From the NCBI RefSeq assembly GCF_004006635.1, contig NZ_CP034842.1, forward strand, positions 124,001-188,000: 64,000 nucleotides of DNA, read 5' to 3'. This document shows positions 32,255 to 40,492 of this stretch, in pieces. This stretch comes from Fusobacterium necrophorum subsp. necrophorum (GTDB lineage: Bacteria; Fusobacteriota; Fusobacteriia; Fusobacteriales; Fusobacteriaceae). A program made the translations under genes and the position numbers. The stretch's first letter is position 1. Each line of letters starts with the position of its first letter. The notes under the pieces were generated by a model. The model was not told the DNA's origin. It searched no databases and saw nothing but the letters and a program-made list of their open reading frames with translations.

Positions 32255-32331
32255 GGGGATATAGCTCAGTTTGGGAGAGCGACGCACTTGCACTGCGTAG
32301 GTCAGCGGTTCGATCCCGCTTATCTCCACCA
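32255..32331 (+). tRNA. tRNA-Ala (anticodon TGC)
   Basis: A 77-base cloverleaf with encoded CCA. Acceptor GGGGATA pairs with TATCTCC (one G-U), the anticodon arm is ACGCA-CTTGCAC-TGCGT and the T loop is TTCGATC. Confidence 0.96.
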
Positions 32332-32335
32332 TTAT

Positions 32336-32412
32336 GCCTAGATAGCTCAGTTGGCTAGAGCATACGGTTCATACCCGTACGGTCGATGGTTCGAATCCAT
32401 TTCTAGGCACCA
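32336..32412 (+). tRNA. Elongator tRNA-Met (anticodon CAT)
   Basis: A 77-base cloverleaf with encoded CCA. Acceptor GCCTAGA pairs fully with TCTAGGC, so it is not an initiator tRNA, which would have an unpaired first base. The anticodon arm TACGG-TTCATAC-CCGTA is like other bacterial elongator Met tRNAs; tRNA-Ile with a modified CAT is less likely. Confidence 0.9.
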
Positions 32413-32423
32413 TTATGAATAGT

Positions 32424-32451
32424 AACCTCTTGCTGTAGCAAGAGGTTTTTT
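32424..32451 (+). terminator. Terminator of the tRNA cluster
   Basis: AACCTCTTGC (32424-32433) pairs with GCAAGAGGTT (32438-32447), loop TGTA, followed by a T run. Confidence 0.9.
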
Positions 32452-32464
32452 ATTATGATATAGA

Positions 32465-32497
32465 CAAAAAAGAAAACCTTGAAAAAATTTCAAGGTC
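32465..32497 (-). terminator. Terminator of dps
   Basis: ACCTTGA and TCAAGGT (32476-32482 and 32490-32496) form a stem on the minus strand followed by TTTTCTTTTTT. It lies 15 bases after the dps stop. Confidence 0.8.
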
Positions 32498-32511
32498 TTC
32501 CATCGGTATTT

Positions 32512-32961
32512 TTATAATTCACAATCTATTTTCGTCATAGAATCAATAAACCATAATTGTTTTTTATTTGCTGCAATATGATCTTCCATCATATTAGAAA
32601 CTGCAAAATCATCTTCTTCTCCTGCTAGCTCTCTAATTTCTTTTGCCAATTGATTCATTTCTTCCAAATCAGCCTTCACAATGCTCAATACTTCACAAGG
32701 AGAGAAATTTTTATCTTCCAGCTCTTGAATGGAAGTCACTGCCAAATAGTCTTTCATTCTTACCAAAGGTCTTTGTCCTTGCATTTTCAAAGCCTCCGCT
32801 ACGTCATCATAGTATCCAAAGTAAGTATCATACTGACTTTCTGTAAAGCTATGAATTGACATAAATTGCTGTCCTACTACATTCCAATGTAAGTTGTGTA
32901 ATTTTACAATTAACACTGCTAAATTTGATAAATATTTATTCAATAGTTCTACTTTTTTCAT
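32512..32961 (-). CDS. dps: Dps-family ferritin-like DNA-protection protein
   Basis: The 149-residue four-helix protein oxidises and stores iron in a dodecamer and protects DNA from peroxide. Ferroxidase ligands at the dimer interface are visible: KLHNLHWNVVG on the first helix, then FMSIHSFTESQYDTYFGYYDDVAEAL with the conserved His, Asp and Glu. There is no long basic tail, so direct DNA binding is doubtful. It is monocistronic with a strong promoter and AGGAGG site. Confidence 0.95.
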   Translation of the reverse strand: MKKVELLNKYLSNLAVLIVKLHNLHWNVVGQQFMSIHSFTESQYDTYFGYYDDVAEALKMQGQRPLVRMKDYLAVTSIQELEDKNFSPCEVLSIVKADLEEMNQLAKEIRELAGEEDDFAVSNMMEDHIAANKKQLWFIDSMTKIDCEL

Positions 32962-33003
32962 ATTTCTTCCTCCTTAAAATTAAAATCTATTCCTTATGAG
33001 AAT

Positions 33004-33032
33004 ATCATAACATAGTTTATAATTTTTGTCAA
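33004..33032 (-). promoter_or_regulatory. Promoter of dps
   Basis: TTGACA (33032-33027) and TATGAT (33009-33004) on the minus strand with a 17-base spacer. A perfect 8-3-8 palindrome at 33038-33056 sits six bases upstream of the -35 box. Confidence 0.85.
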
Positions 33033-33037
33033 TATTT

Positions 33038-33056
33038 TTTTGTAATAGTTACAAAA
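33038..33056. promoter_or_regulatory. Palindromic operator candidate between dps and the ModA-like gene
   Basis: TTTTGTAATAGTTACAAAA is a perfect inverted repeat (8-bp arms, 3-base centre) in the 170-base intergenic region between two divergent genes. It looks like a binding site for a homodimeric regulator. It does not clearly match PerR or Fur consensus sequences. Confidence 0.6.
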
Positions 33057-33131
33057 TTGTATTTTTTAATTTTTTCCTTTTTTTCAAAAATTATGATACA
33101 ATAAAACAAATATACTTAGGAGGTCCTTCCC

Positions 33132-33848
33132 ATGAAACGATTTCTATTTAGTCTTGTTATTCTCTTGGCTTTTTTACTCCTATCCAAATGTCAGCTGAAA
33201 CAAGAGACGAAAATTTCACTTTCCATTCCCTATGAATTGCATCACGTTATTCCTGAAATTATAGCAGCCTATTGTCGAGAAGGAAACCGCGAAATAATTG
33301 AAGTTTTTGAATATCATTCAAGAGAAATGGAAACTCTTCCTAAAATAGGAATCCATATCGTAGACTCTTGGAATGAGGAATTCAAAAAGCCTATTTTGCA
33401 AACACCTCTTGTGGTAATCGGAGTTCGAAAAATCAATTCTTTGCGACAATTGGAACATGCCTCCATCAGCATTCCGGATCCGGATATGAATACAACAGGA
33501 AAAAATGTTGTCACTCTTTTAAAAGATGAAAATTTATGGACAGATTTTAAACGATCTATTACCTATCAACCAAGGGGAATTCTATCTATGGAAAGTGTAG
33601 ACTTAGGAGAAGAGGATTTTGCAATTCTCTCCTTGGCAGATGCTCACTTTATCAAAAATAGCCTTTTGGTACTTGAACTTCCAAAAGATAAATACAATAC
33701 CCTATATGCAATCAAAATCTATGAAGAAAAAAACGAAGAACAAAAAAAATTCATAGACTTTCTTTCTTCTGAAAAGTCTATGAAAATTTTTCAAAAATAC
33801 GGTTTTTACAAAGTTAGCTCAACAAACTTGTCCAAATCTGAAAAATAG
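33132..33848 (+). CDS. Orphan ModA-like substrate-binding protein, putative lipoprotein
   Basis: The 238-residue protein has a hydrophobic N-terminus ending LLLSKC, a lipobox-like site with an unusual Lys before the Cys. The rest resembles a molybdate-type type II binding protein: HASISIPDPDMNTTGKNV, ENLWTDFKRSITYQPRG and LGEEDFAILSLADAHFI align with the ModA pattern. No permease or ATPase is adjacent, so it may share a transporter encoded elsewhere or act as a sensor. AGGAGG lies before ATG at 33132. Its 3' end overlaps the convergent DUF368 gene by 35 bases. Confidence 0.75.
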   Translation: MKRFLFSLVILLAFLLLSKCQLKQETKISLSIPYELHHVIPEIIAAYCREGNREIIEVFEYHSREMETLPKIGIHIVDSWNEEFKKPILQTPLVVIGVRKINSLRQLEHASISIPDPDMNTTGKNVVTLLKDENLWTDFKRSITYQPRGILSMESVDLGEEDFAILSLADAHFIKNSLLVLELPKDKYNTLYAIKIYEEKNEEQKKFIDFLSSEKSMKIFQKYGFYKVSSTNLSKSEK

Positions 33849-34575
33849 ACATGAAAACAATCCCTGCAATAAAAAACATGGTTTTTTCTTCTTCTCTCTG
33901 TAAGAGCCAATGAATCCCTTTGGAGAAAAGAACCAGACCTAAAGCAACCCCCACTGCCAAGTAGACAAGAGGCAAAATTCTCACCTGTAAAAGGAAGGAA
34001 AGAATGTGATAGTATTCTCCGAAGACCAACAATAGTAAAGAACCGGATATTCCCGGGATAATCATAGCAGCACCGGCAAGTAGACCACAAAAAAATAATT
34101 TTATTCCATAAGCAAAGGAAATCATAGTCACAGGAGTCGTCCCTGCTCCTGTTTTTTTTTGAAAACAAACACTCAAAAACATAAAAATTCCTAAAAACAA
34201 AGTCCCCAAGAAAAAAAGGAAAAGATTTTTTTTTGTTTTCCGATAAGGCTTGATCATATAAAACAAAGAAGGGAGAATACAAAGGCTAAAAAAACTTGCT
34301 GTCACGTTTGGATACTTCTGAATACTCCATTCAATCAACTTAGCAAATAATAAAATTCCTAAGATTACCCCTAGCATAATTTGTAATAAAAAAAGAAAAT
34401 ATTCTCTCTTCTTTTGAAAATTTGCTAAGAAAAAATTCCCAATGGCATCCGTAAGTTTTTCATAAATTCCCAATAAAACTGCAACCGTTCCTCCAGAAAC
34501 CCCTGGAATAATATTCGCCACGCCAATAGCCAATCCCTTTATTATGTTTCCTATCACTTCATTTCTCCTATCCAC
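33814..34575 (-). CDS. DUF368 (PopT-type) membrane protein, putative undecaprenyl phosphate translocase
   Basis: The 253-residue protein has seven or eight membrane helices and the DUF368 signatures IKGLAIGVANIIPGVSGGTV and GLLAGAAMIIPGISGSLLLL, two inverted copies of a re-entrant motif. DUF368 proteins have been reported to recycle undecaprenyl phosphate across the membrane, which fits its location directly behind the cell-wall gene alr, overlapping it by 22 bases. The 3' end overlaps the convergent ModA-like gene. Confidence 0.9.
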   Translation of the reverse strand: MDRRNEVIGNIIKGLAIGVANIIPGVSGGTVAVLLGIYEKLTDAIGNFFLANFQKKREYFLFLLQIMLGVILGILLFAKLIEWSIQKYPNVTASFFSLCILPSLFYMIKPYRKTKKNLFLFFLGTLFLGIFMFLSVCFQKKTGAGTTPVTMISFAYGIKLFFCGLLAGAAMIIPGISGSLLLLVFGEYYHILSFLLQVRILPLVYLAVGVALGLVLFSKGIHWLLQREEEKTMFFIAGIVFMSIFQIWTSLLS

Positions 34576-35636
34576 TTCCTAGGAAGCCTCTCTGTCAATC
34601 CTGTTAAATGTTCATAAACTTGTTTCCCTGTTTCTTGTTTCACTTTCGCTACATTGTAAAACAAAATAACTTCATCTCCCACTTTCACTCTCTCATCTAC
34701 CTCTAAGAAACTGTTATCCATAGTTATCTCTACAATTCGATATTCCTTTCTATGAATCAAGCAATTCGTATTTTCATTTTGTTTTCCAAAACCGTCCGCA
34801 TAACCAATTTTTATTTTCGCTATCCATTTGGCTTCTTCCACTCCAAGTTCTTCTTTTCTTTCATAAGCCAAATACTTCATATCTTTCCCCGCACGAATAC
34901 TGTCTACTCGTCCTTTTAAAGAAAAAGCCTGTTGTAAATCCTCGTGAAAATAACCGGGTTCTTGCAAACCATAATTTAACATTCCCACTCGAATATCTGT
35001 TACCATATCACAGTCATAATTGTAAGCGGAAGCACTGTTTTGCAAGTGAATTCTTTCAAAATGTTCCCTTCCTATTTGAGAAAGCAAAGTAGAAAAGATT
35101 TCAATACATAGTAATCCGTCTTCATAAGAAGAGGCAAATAAATGAGAAAAAATTCCTTTCAAAAAGATATTTTTTTCTTGTATTTCCCGGATCAAATATT
35201 TAAAATCTTTCTCTTCAATTCCATTTCTCCCAAAGGATAAGTCTATTTTCACATGCATTCTTTTAGGAGAAATTCCATGTTCCAATGCCTCTTGCAGGTC
35301 TTCCAAAGAGTTAATGGCCATATCGATTCTCGGAAATGCCTTGATAACGGAATCATCTCCCATACTTTCAAAAACTAAGATTTGAAAAGGAACTGTCTCG
35401 GATAACCTTTGAAAATAAGAATCTTCTAAAATATGTCTCGCTTCTTCATAACGTGCAACTGCCACCTGTGTGATTCCAGCTTGAATACAAGTTTTTGCCA
35501 TTTCAATCGCCCCATGCCCGTAAGCATTTGCTTTTATCACAGGAATGATGTCTTTCTTTTTCCATTTTCTCAATACTTCTATATTATGAAGAATTGCATC
35601 ACGATTGACTTCCAAATAAAAAGAGTTTTTGATCAT
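34554..35636 (-). CDS. alr: Alanine racemase
   Basis: Alr (360 aa) supplies D-alanine for peptidoglycan using PLP. The PLP lysine is K35 in VIKANAYGHG. The C-terminal beta domain carries AKIKIGYADGFGKQN with the second catalytic tyrosine. The barrel shows VKIDLSFGRNGIE, slightly unlike the common VKIDTGMxRLG, so it is a diverged member; a related PLP racemase specificity cannot be excluded. AGGAGG precedes ATG at 35636. Confidence 0.88.
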   Translation of the reverse strand: MIKNSFYLEVNRDAILHNIEVLRKWKKKDIIPVIKANAYGHGAIEMAKTCIQAGITQVAVARYEEARHILEDSYFQRLSETVPFQILVFESMGDDSVIKAFPRIDMAINSLEDLQEALEHGISPKRMHVKIDLSFGRNGIEEKDFKYLIREIQEKNIFLKGIFSHLFASSYEDGLLCIEIFSTLLSQIGREHFERIHLQNSASAYNYDCDMVTDIRVGMLNYGLQEPGYFHEDLQQAFSLKGRVDSIRAGKDMKYLAYERKEELGVEEAKWIAKIKIGYADGFGKQNENTNCLIHRKEYRIVEITMDNSFLEVDERVKVGDEVILFYNVAKVKQETGKQVYEHLTGLTERLPRKWIGEMK

Positions 35637-35701
35637 AGTTTTCCTCCTTTGCTTCCATATCCTTATCTATTATATTTTACCTGTTTTCAAGGAAAAAGCA
35701 A

Positions 35702-35733
35702 GAAAAAAAGAGACAGATTTTCTCCATCTCTTT
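35702..35733 (-). terminator. Terminator of the PTS EIICB gene
   Basis: AAAGAGA (35707-35713) pairs with TCTCTTT (35727-35733) and is followed on the minus strand by a run of T. It lies between the PTS gene and alr. Confidence 0.75.
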
Positions 35734-35758
35734 CTGCTACGATAAAAACCATATTCTC

Positions 35759-37243
35759 CTAGATTCCGGTCATTTTTTTCAAATCATTGCAAATAAACTG
35801 AGCTTTTGCCCCAAAGATAGCCTGTACTCCGTGTTCTCCTACTTTTAAAACTCCAGTCGCTCCTAAAGATTTTAAAACATTGTCCTCTACCTTACCAGTA
35901 TCCTTCACTTCTACTCGTAATCTTGTAATGCAAGCATCCAAAGACAATAAATTCTCTGTTCCTCCTAGAGCATCCAATACTCCGCTTGCCAATTGATCTT
36001 CTGCCACCTCTTTTTTTTCTTTGACTTCCACGGCAGCTTCTCTTCCCGGAGTTGCCAAATTAAATTTTCGAATGAAGAAGCGGAATCCAAAATAGTAAAT
36101 AACAGAAATAATGGCTCCTACAAGGATCACAAAATACCATCTTGTTTCAAATCCGCTCGTTCCCGGTAGAACACCAAAGACAACATAATCAATAAATCCC
36201 CCTGAGAATGTCATTCCGATACGAACTCCCAACATATTCATCAACATGAAAGAAAGTCCTGCAAACACACAATGAATTGCATACAACACCGGTGCTACAA
36301 AAATAAAAGTAAATTCAATCGGCTCTGTAATTCCCGTTAAAAAAGATGTCAAAGCGGCTGAGAATAAAATTCCTCCCACCAACTTTCGATTTTCCGGACG
36401 AGATTCCTGATACATCGCCAAAGCGGCTGCCGGAAGTCCAAACATCATAAATACAAATTTTCCTGTCAGGAATTTTCCGGCACCTTGATAACTCGCTACT
36501 GAGAAATTATAAATCCCATCTTTTAACATCGCAAACCAAATCGCCTGATCTCCATTGATAATTTCTCCGGCTTTCGTTGTATATTCTCCAAATTGATACC
36601 AAAACGGTGCATAGAATATATGATGTAGGCCGAAAGGAATCAAGGCTCTTTCTATGACTCCAAAAATAAAAGTAGATACATTCGTATTGGTTTCATTTGC
36701 TAAGTAACTCAAGGCAGCCAGCCCATGTTGCACCGGTTGCCAGATCCAAGGCATGACTAGTCCAACAAGAAAGGCCACAACAGCAGTCATGATGGGAACC
36801 AATCTCTTCCCTGCAAAGAATCCTAAAAAGGCAGGTAATTCCGTCTTATAGAATTTATTATAACAAATCGCCGCAATAATTCCTGCAATGAGTCCTCCAA
36901 ATACTCCTGTCTGCAAAGTAGGAACCCCCATAACCATAGCAAAAGAAGGATCTCCATTGGCAAGACCCTGTGCCGCTCCTGCGACCAAGCCCATGGTAGT
37001 GTTCATAATCAAAATAGCAACAATCGCTGCCAATCCAGCAACTCCATCTCCACCTACCAAACCAATCGCTGCTCCAATGGCAAACAACAAAGGAAGGTTG
37101 GAAAAAATAATTTGTCCTGCCTGCTCCATAATCGGTAAACTTAATTTGTTTCCAAAAGCTAGTAATAACCCTGCTGCTGGTAAAATAGCGATAGGTGTCA
37201 TCAAAGCTTTTCCTATTTTTTGTACTTCTGAAAATAACTTCAT
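35759..37243 (-). CDS. ptsG: PTS system glucose-type EIICB component
   Basis: The 494-residue protein imports and phosphorylates a hexose. Residues 1 to about 390 are the EIIC membrane domain ([20 protein letters not shown], then [15 protein letters not shown] and [20 protein letters not shown]). A charged linker leads to the EIIB domain, where the phospho-accepting cysteine is in [16 protein letters not shown]. There is no EIIA domain, which must come from another protein. Glucose is the best guess; N-acetylglucosamine or maltose types are similar. The strong promoter and nearby HprK suggest carbon-regulated use. Confidence 0.92.
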   Translation of the reverse strand: MKLFSEVQKIGKALMTPIAILPAAGLLLAFGNKLSLPIMEQAGQIIFSNLPLLFAIGAAIGLVGGDGVAGLAAIVAILIMNTTMGLVAGAAQGLANGDPSFAMVMGVPTLQTGVFGGLIAGIIAAICYNKFYKTELPAFLGFFAGKRLVPIMTAVVAFLVGLVMPWIWQPVQHGLAALSYLANETNTNVSTFIFGVIERALIPFGLHHIFYAPFWYQFGEYTTKAGEIINGDQAIWFAMLKDGIYNFSVASYQGAGKFLTGKFVFMMFGLPAAALAMYQESRPENRKLVGGILFSAALTSFLTGITEPIEFTFIFVAPVLYAIHCVFAGLSFMLMNMLGVRIGMTFSGGFIDYVVFGVLPGTSGFETRWYFVILVGAIISVIYYFGFRFFIRKFNLATPGREAAVEVKEKKEVAEDQLASGVLDALGGTENLLSLDACITRLRVEVKDTGKVEDNVLKSLGATGVLKVGEHGVQAIFGAKAQFICNDLKKMTGI

Positions 37244-37282
37244 TGTCCTCTCCTCTCAATAAATATTTTATTTTTTTATCTC

Positions 37283-37311
37283 ATTGTATTGAAAAAAGAG
37301 GAAAATGGCAA
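37283..37311 (-). promoter_or_regulatory. Promoter of the PTS EIICB gene
   Basis: TTGCCA (37311-37306) and TACAAT (37288-37283) on the minus strand with a 17-base spacer, about 40 bases before the start codon. No cre-like palindrome was evident. Confidence 0.75.
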
Positions 37312-37373
37312 TAGCATTCTTTTCATTTCATGACAAATGATTATTCCATATCTATTTTATGGTTGATTCTTTA

Positions 37374-38246
37374 TCACTTTTTCTTCTTCCAGTCAAATTC
37401 TGCTAAAAAAATAGACAAAAACATCAAAAAACCGCCGAGCAAACTTTGAAAACTTAAAATTTCCCCTAAAAACAAGAAAGAAATAAAGGCTCCAAATAAA
37501 ATCTCCGTGGATAAAATTAAACAGACCAAACCGGATTCTACATATTTTTGAGCCACTGTCTGGGCAGAATATGCAAGGAGAGTATTAAAAATAACCAGAA
37601 AAGCAACCGAAAAAAATTGTACCTCATTTTCCGGAAAGGAAAAAACACTTCCCTCTTCCAATAGAATATTATAAATCAGAGTTAAAATCCCCGCAGACAA
37701 CATTTGAAAAAAATTGACATGAAGAGGATTTTTATTTCCAATTCGAGAACTCATATAACTGATTTGTATTGCATAGAATATGGCACAAAGCAAACTCAGA
37801 ATATCCCCAAACTGCATGGAAAAATTTTCGCCACTCCAAGAGAGTAAAAAAATACCCGTCAAAGATAAAAAACAGGAAAGATAAATCTGTTTTCTCGGCA
37901 TCTTTCTGGTAAAAAGCCATGCAAAAAAAGGAGTTAAAACAACATAAGTTCCTGTTAAAAAAGCATTTTTAGAAGCCGTCGTATAAGATAATCCCACTGT
38001 CTGTAAAGAAAATCCTACACTTAATAAACTCCCTGTAAATAGACCCAATGTAATTTCCGACTTCTCTATTTTCTCCTTCTTATAACAAAGATATAAGAAT
38101 AGGAGAGCAGAAGCGGAAAGAAAACGAACTGCTAAAATGGCATTTGGACTGGCTCCATAATTTAATGCTATTTTTGTGATGGGAAATCCCCCTCCCCAAA
38201 TAGCTGCTGTCATAAATAATAAAACTTTATATCTTTGATTTGACAC
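37374..38246 (-). CDS. EamA/DMT-family transporter
   Basis: The 290-residue protein has ten hydrophobic segments in two EamA repeats, starting with LLFMTAAIWGGGFPITKIAL and PNAILAVRFLSASALLFLYL; the second repeat begins near residue 150. Such exporters move metabolites or amino acids; the substrate is unknown. The first residues are MSNQRYKV. It is not in an obvious operon: the PTS gene has its own promoter downstream. Confidence 0.9.
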   Translation of the reverse strand: MSNQRYKVLLFMTAAIWGGGFPITKIALNYGASPNAILAVRFLSASALLFLYLCYKKEKIEKSEITLGLFTGSLLSVGFSLQTVGLSYTTASKNAFLTGTYVVLTPFFAWLFTRKMPRKQIYLSCFLSLTGIFLLSWSGENFSMQFGDILSLLCAIFYAIQISYMSSRIGNKNPLHVNFFQMLSAGILTLIYNILLEEGSVFSFPENEVQFFSVAFLVIFNTLLAYSAQTVAQKYVESGLVCLILSTEILFGAFISFLFLGEILSFQSLLGGFLMFLSIFLAEFDWKKKK

Positions 38247-38305
38247 CTTAAACTCCCCCTAATTCTGAACTTTATTACTTTCTTTTAATTTTTGAAAAAA
38301 ATATA

Positions 38306-38334
38306 TTGACAAACAAATAATTATGTGGTAGTAT
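38306..38334 (+). promoter_or_regulatory. Promoter of the orphan small RNA
   Basis: Consensus TTGACA (38306-38311) and TAGTAT (38329-38334) with a 17-base spacer. No open reading frame follows before the terminator at 38449. Confidence 0.8.
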
Positions 38335-38340
38335 TAAGTT

Positions 38341-38449
38341 GCTTAAGGGTTTGAGCCTGAAACCCTTAGGCCACACCATACAATCGGGCTTTCGAAGCCT
38401 AATCCTTTCTTAAAAAAAGAGACTGTATCCCAAAGCAGTCTCTTTTTTT
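38341..38449 (+). ncRNA. Orphan small non-coding RNA, about 109 nt
   Basis: Between a near-consensus promoter and a strong terminator lies a structured segment without a reading frame. Hairpin 1 pairs 342-352 with 360-370 of the 38 kb block (11 bp, loop GAGCCTG at 38353-38359). Hairpin 2 pairs 38386-38391 with 38395-38400. The loop of hairpin 1 can also pair with CGGGCT at 38385-38390, giving a pseudoknot that competes with hairpin 2. It lacks the SRP RNA core and is too short for 6S or tmRNA. The 316-base gap between the EamA gene and hprK is otherwise empty. Confidence 0.75.
38412..38449. terminator. Terminator of the small RNA, probably also of hprK
   Basis: AGAGACTG (38418-38425) and CAGTCTCT (38436-38443) form a stem flanked by seven A and seven T, so it can work on both strands. 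On the minus strand it lies 113 bases beyond the hprK stop. Confidence 0.9.
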
Positions 38450-38562
38450 ATGTCTTATTCTTCGATGATTGCTTCTATGAAATTCTAAGTCTACTATTTC
38501 GCCTTTTCTTTGCCAACAATTTTCTTTTTCCTTGTATCTCCCCAAAATATATAATCTCAACT

Positions 38563-40476
38563 TTAATCTTCACTATTTAATTGCTTCATTCCAAGATCAA
38601 AAGATTTTTCCGCATTATAACCTAAAATTTTCGCCATCGTATTCATGACTAAAATTTCTACCATAACAGCAGCATTTCTCCCTGAAGAAATATAAATGGT
38701 CTCTTTTTGAAAAGATTTTCCCAAAATTTCCTGCTTTTCTACTTGATCCCCTACAGAAGTGATGTAACTGTCTTCATCCTGCTCCTTTAATTCAATGATT
38801 AAATCCAATCTTTTAGCAATACGAACGGCTCCCATTCCATAAAGAGTTTTAATATCAATAATTCCAAGCCCTCGAATTTCCATAAAATATGGTATTCTCG
38901 CAGATTTTCCGATAATATCCCCCGTCGGACTTTCTGAAAATTTTACAAAGTCATCTGCTACCAAGCGATGTCCTCTATGAATCAACTCCAAAGCCGTTTC
39001 ACTTTTTCCAATTCCACTCTTCCCCAATAAAAGAACTCCAAACCCATATAATTCAACAAACACACCGTGTAGAGAAAGAGTGGGAGCAAAATATGTTTCC
39101 AAGTAATTATTAAAGTTCGCAATCAATTGAGAGGGTTTTCGGAAAGGAGAACGACATAAAATATGTTTGCTTTCCTTGACCAATCTCATAAAATATTCCG
39201 GAGCATGTAAGCCAGTCGTCAAGACAATCATGGGAAAATCATAGCTCAAATATCTTTTTAAATTATCAATTCGATCTTCCTCACTCAAACTTTCCAAAAA
39301 TTTAAATTCTACCGGAGAAAAAACTTGAACTCCTCTATTTTCTAAATTTTGATATAATTCATAGTGTCCTGCTAAAGCAAGAGAAGGTCGAAATACATTG
39401 GTAGTCTCCACATAGGTGCTATCGATCAAATCTTCTCCATAAATAACTTTCAAATCAAATTCATTCTTCAGTTTTCGCACCGACATTACCATCGTTTTAT
39501 TTCCCATTTTTAATCCCCTTTTTTCTTGATTCTCCTTGATCACTTTCTGAGATTGTGAGAGAAAATACTCTGCAGAATTCAATCCCATTCGTCGTAAACG
39601 ATAATTCAAGGCAGCCGTTTCTATAATAACTGCTAAATTTCGTCCTTTTCTCACAGGAAGTGTAATTTTTTGTATTTTTTCTTCTACAAAAATCTCATAT
39701 TCAACGTCTAAACCCAAACGATCATAGAACTTCTTTTCATCCCATTCCTCTAAGTAAATTACAATATTGATTTTCTTCTTTTTTCGAGTGGATTTTACCC
39801 CAAAATGACTGGTAACATCAATTTTTCTCCCTCTATGGTTTTCAATAAAGAAGTGATCTTTTTCCGTCGTTTTCTCCAACATATTCATCCCTTCGACATC
39901 ATTTTCACCCAATCGACGAATGAGTACATTCTTATCCGTAATCAATCGGTGCCCTCGTCCCACCAATTCAATCATGGAACCAATCTTAGCATCCTCATAT
40001 CCCGCCAAAAGTACTCCAATTCCATGAATTTCCATAAGTGCGTAGTCTTTGTATACTTCTTCTGTCCAAAGTTGACGCAATAAATAAAACTTCAATTCCC
40101 GGATCGTTTGAATGATCAGATATTGACTTCGTAAAACGTTCTTATTATATTTTTTTGCAATAGCCAGCACTTCTTCGGATACAATCGCGGCAGAAGAAAT
40201 GATCAAAGCCGGAAAAGGCAAGGAAAAATACTTGGAGACAATTTCTTCTTTCCTCGCAGAGGGTAATTTTTCCAAATAGTAGGATTCCTCCTGCCCATAG
40301 ACATTGATATAATCTGTCAACTCTTCACTTCCCGTTGCCAAAAATCCAGTCAACTCATAGCCTACTTGATAGATATTGGGGCGAAATACTCTCAAATCTA
40401 AGTTTCCTTCGTTTAATACCGTTAAATTCATCGCTTCACTAATTTCTCGAATAGATATACTACGATAACTTTCCAT
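38563..40476 (-). CDS. hprK: Tandem HPr kinase/phosphorylase: degenerate N-terminal copy fused to a canonical C-terminal copy
   Basis: HprK phosphorylates HPr on a serine to control carbon catabolism. At 637 residues this protein is twice the usual length of about 310. The C-terminal half (about 330-637) is canonical: Walker A GKSGIGKS (485-492), HRGHRLVADDFVKF with the aspartates and the HprK signature EIRGLGIIDIKTLYG. The N-terminal half (about 1-310) aligns throughout but has GYEDAKIGS where the P-loop should be, one residue shorter, and HRGRKIDVTSHFG instead of the signature. It is therefore probably non-catalytic. It is the last gene of mtnN-folC-orf211-hprK, 16 bases after orf211. Confidence 0.93.
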   Translation of the reverse strand: MESYRSISIREISEAMNLTVLNEGNLDLRVFRPNIYQVGYELTGFLATGSEELTDYINVYGQEESYYLEKLPSARKEEIVSKYFSLPFPALIISSAAIVSEEVLAIAKKYNKNVLRSQYLIIQTIRELKFYLLRQLWTEEVYKDYALMEIHGIGVLLAGYEDAKIGSMIELVGRGHRLITDKNVLIRRLGENDVEGMNMLEKTTEKDHFFIENHRGRKIDVTSHFGVKSTRKKKKINIVIYLEEWDEKKFYDRLGLDVEYEIFVEEKIQKITLPVRKGRNLAVIIETAALNYRLRRMGLNSAEYFLSQSQKVIKENQEKRGLKMGNKTMVMSVRKLKNEFDLKVIYGEDLIDSTYVETTNVFRPSLALAGHYELYQNLENRGVQVFSPVEFKFLESLSEEDRIDNLKRYLSYDFPMIVLTTGLHAPEYFMRLVKESKHILCRSPFRKPSQLIANFNNYLETYFAPTLSLHGVFVELYGFGVLLLGKSGIGKSETALELIHRGHRLVADDFVKFSESPTGDIIGKSARIPYFMEIRGLGIIDIKTLYGMGAVRIAKRLDLIIELKEQDEDSYITSVGDQVEKQEILGKSFQKETIYISSGRNAAVMVEILVMNTMAKILGYNAEKSFDLGMKQLNSED

Positions 40477-40492
40477 ATCCTACCTTCCTCTT

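Noticed and set aside
33806..34282. A 158-codon minus-strand frame rich in Phe, Cys and Ser
   Set aside because: Out-of-frame shadow of the DUF368 gene, which has clear family motifs in the other frame.
38341..38449. Identification of the small RNA as SRP, 6S, tmRNA or a known riboswitch
   Set aside because: The SRP tetraloop core, tmRNA tag and 6S-type long helix are absent, and no riboswitch signature known to me fits; it is left unnamed.
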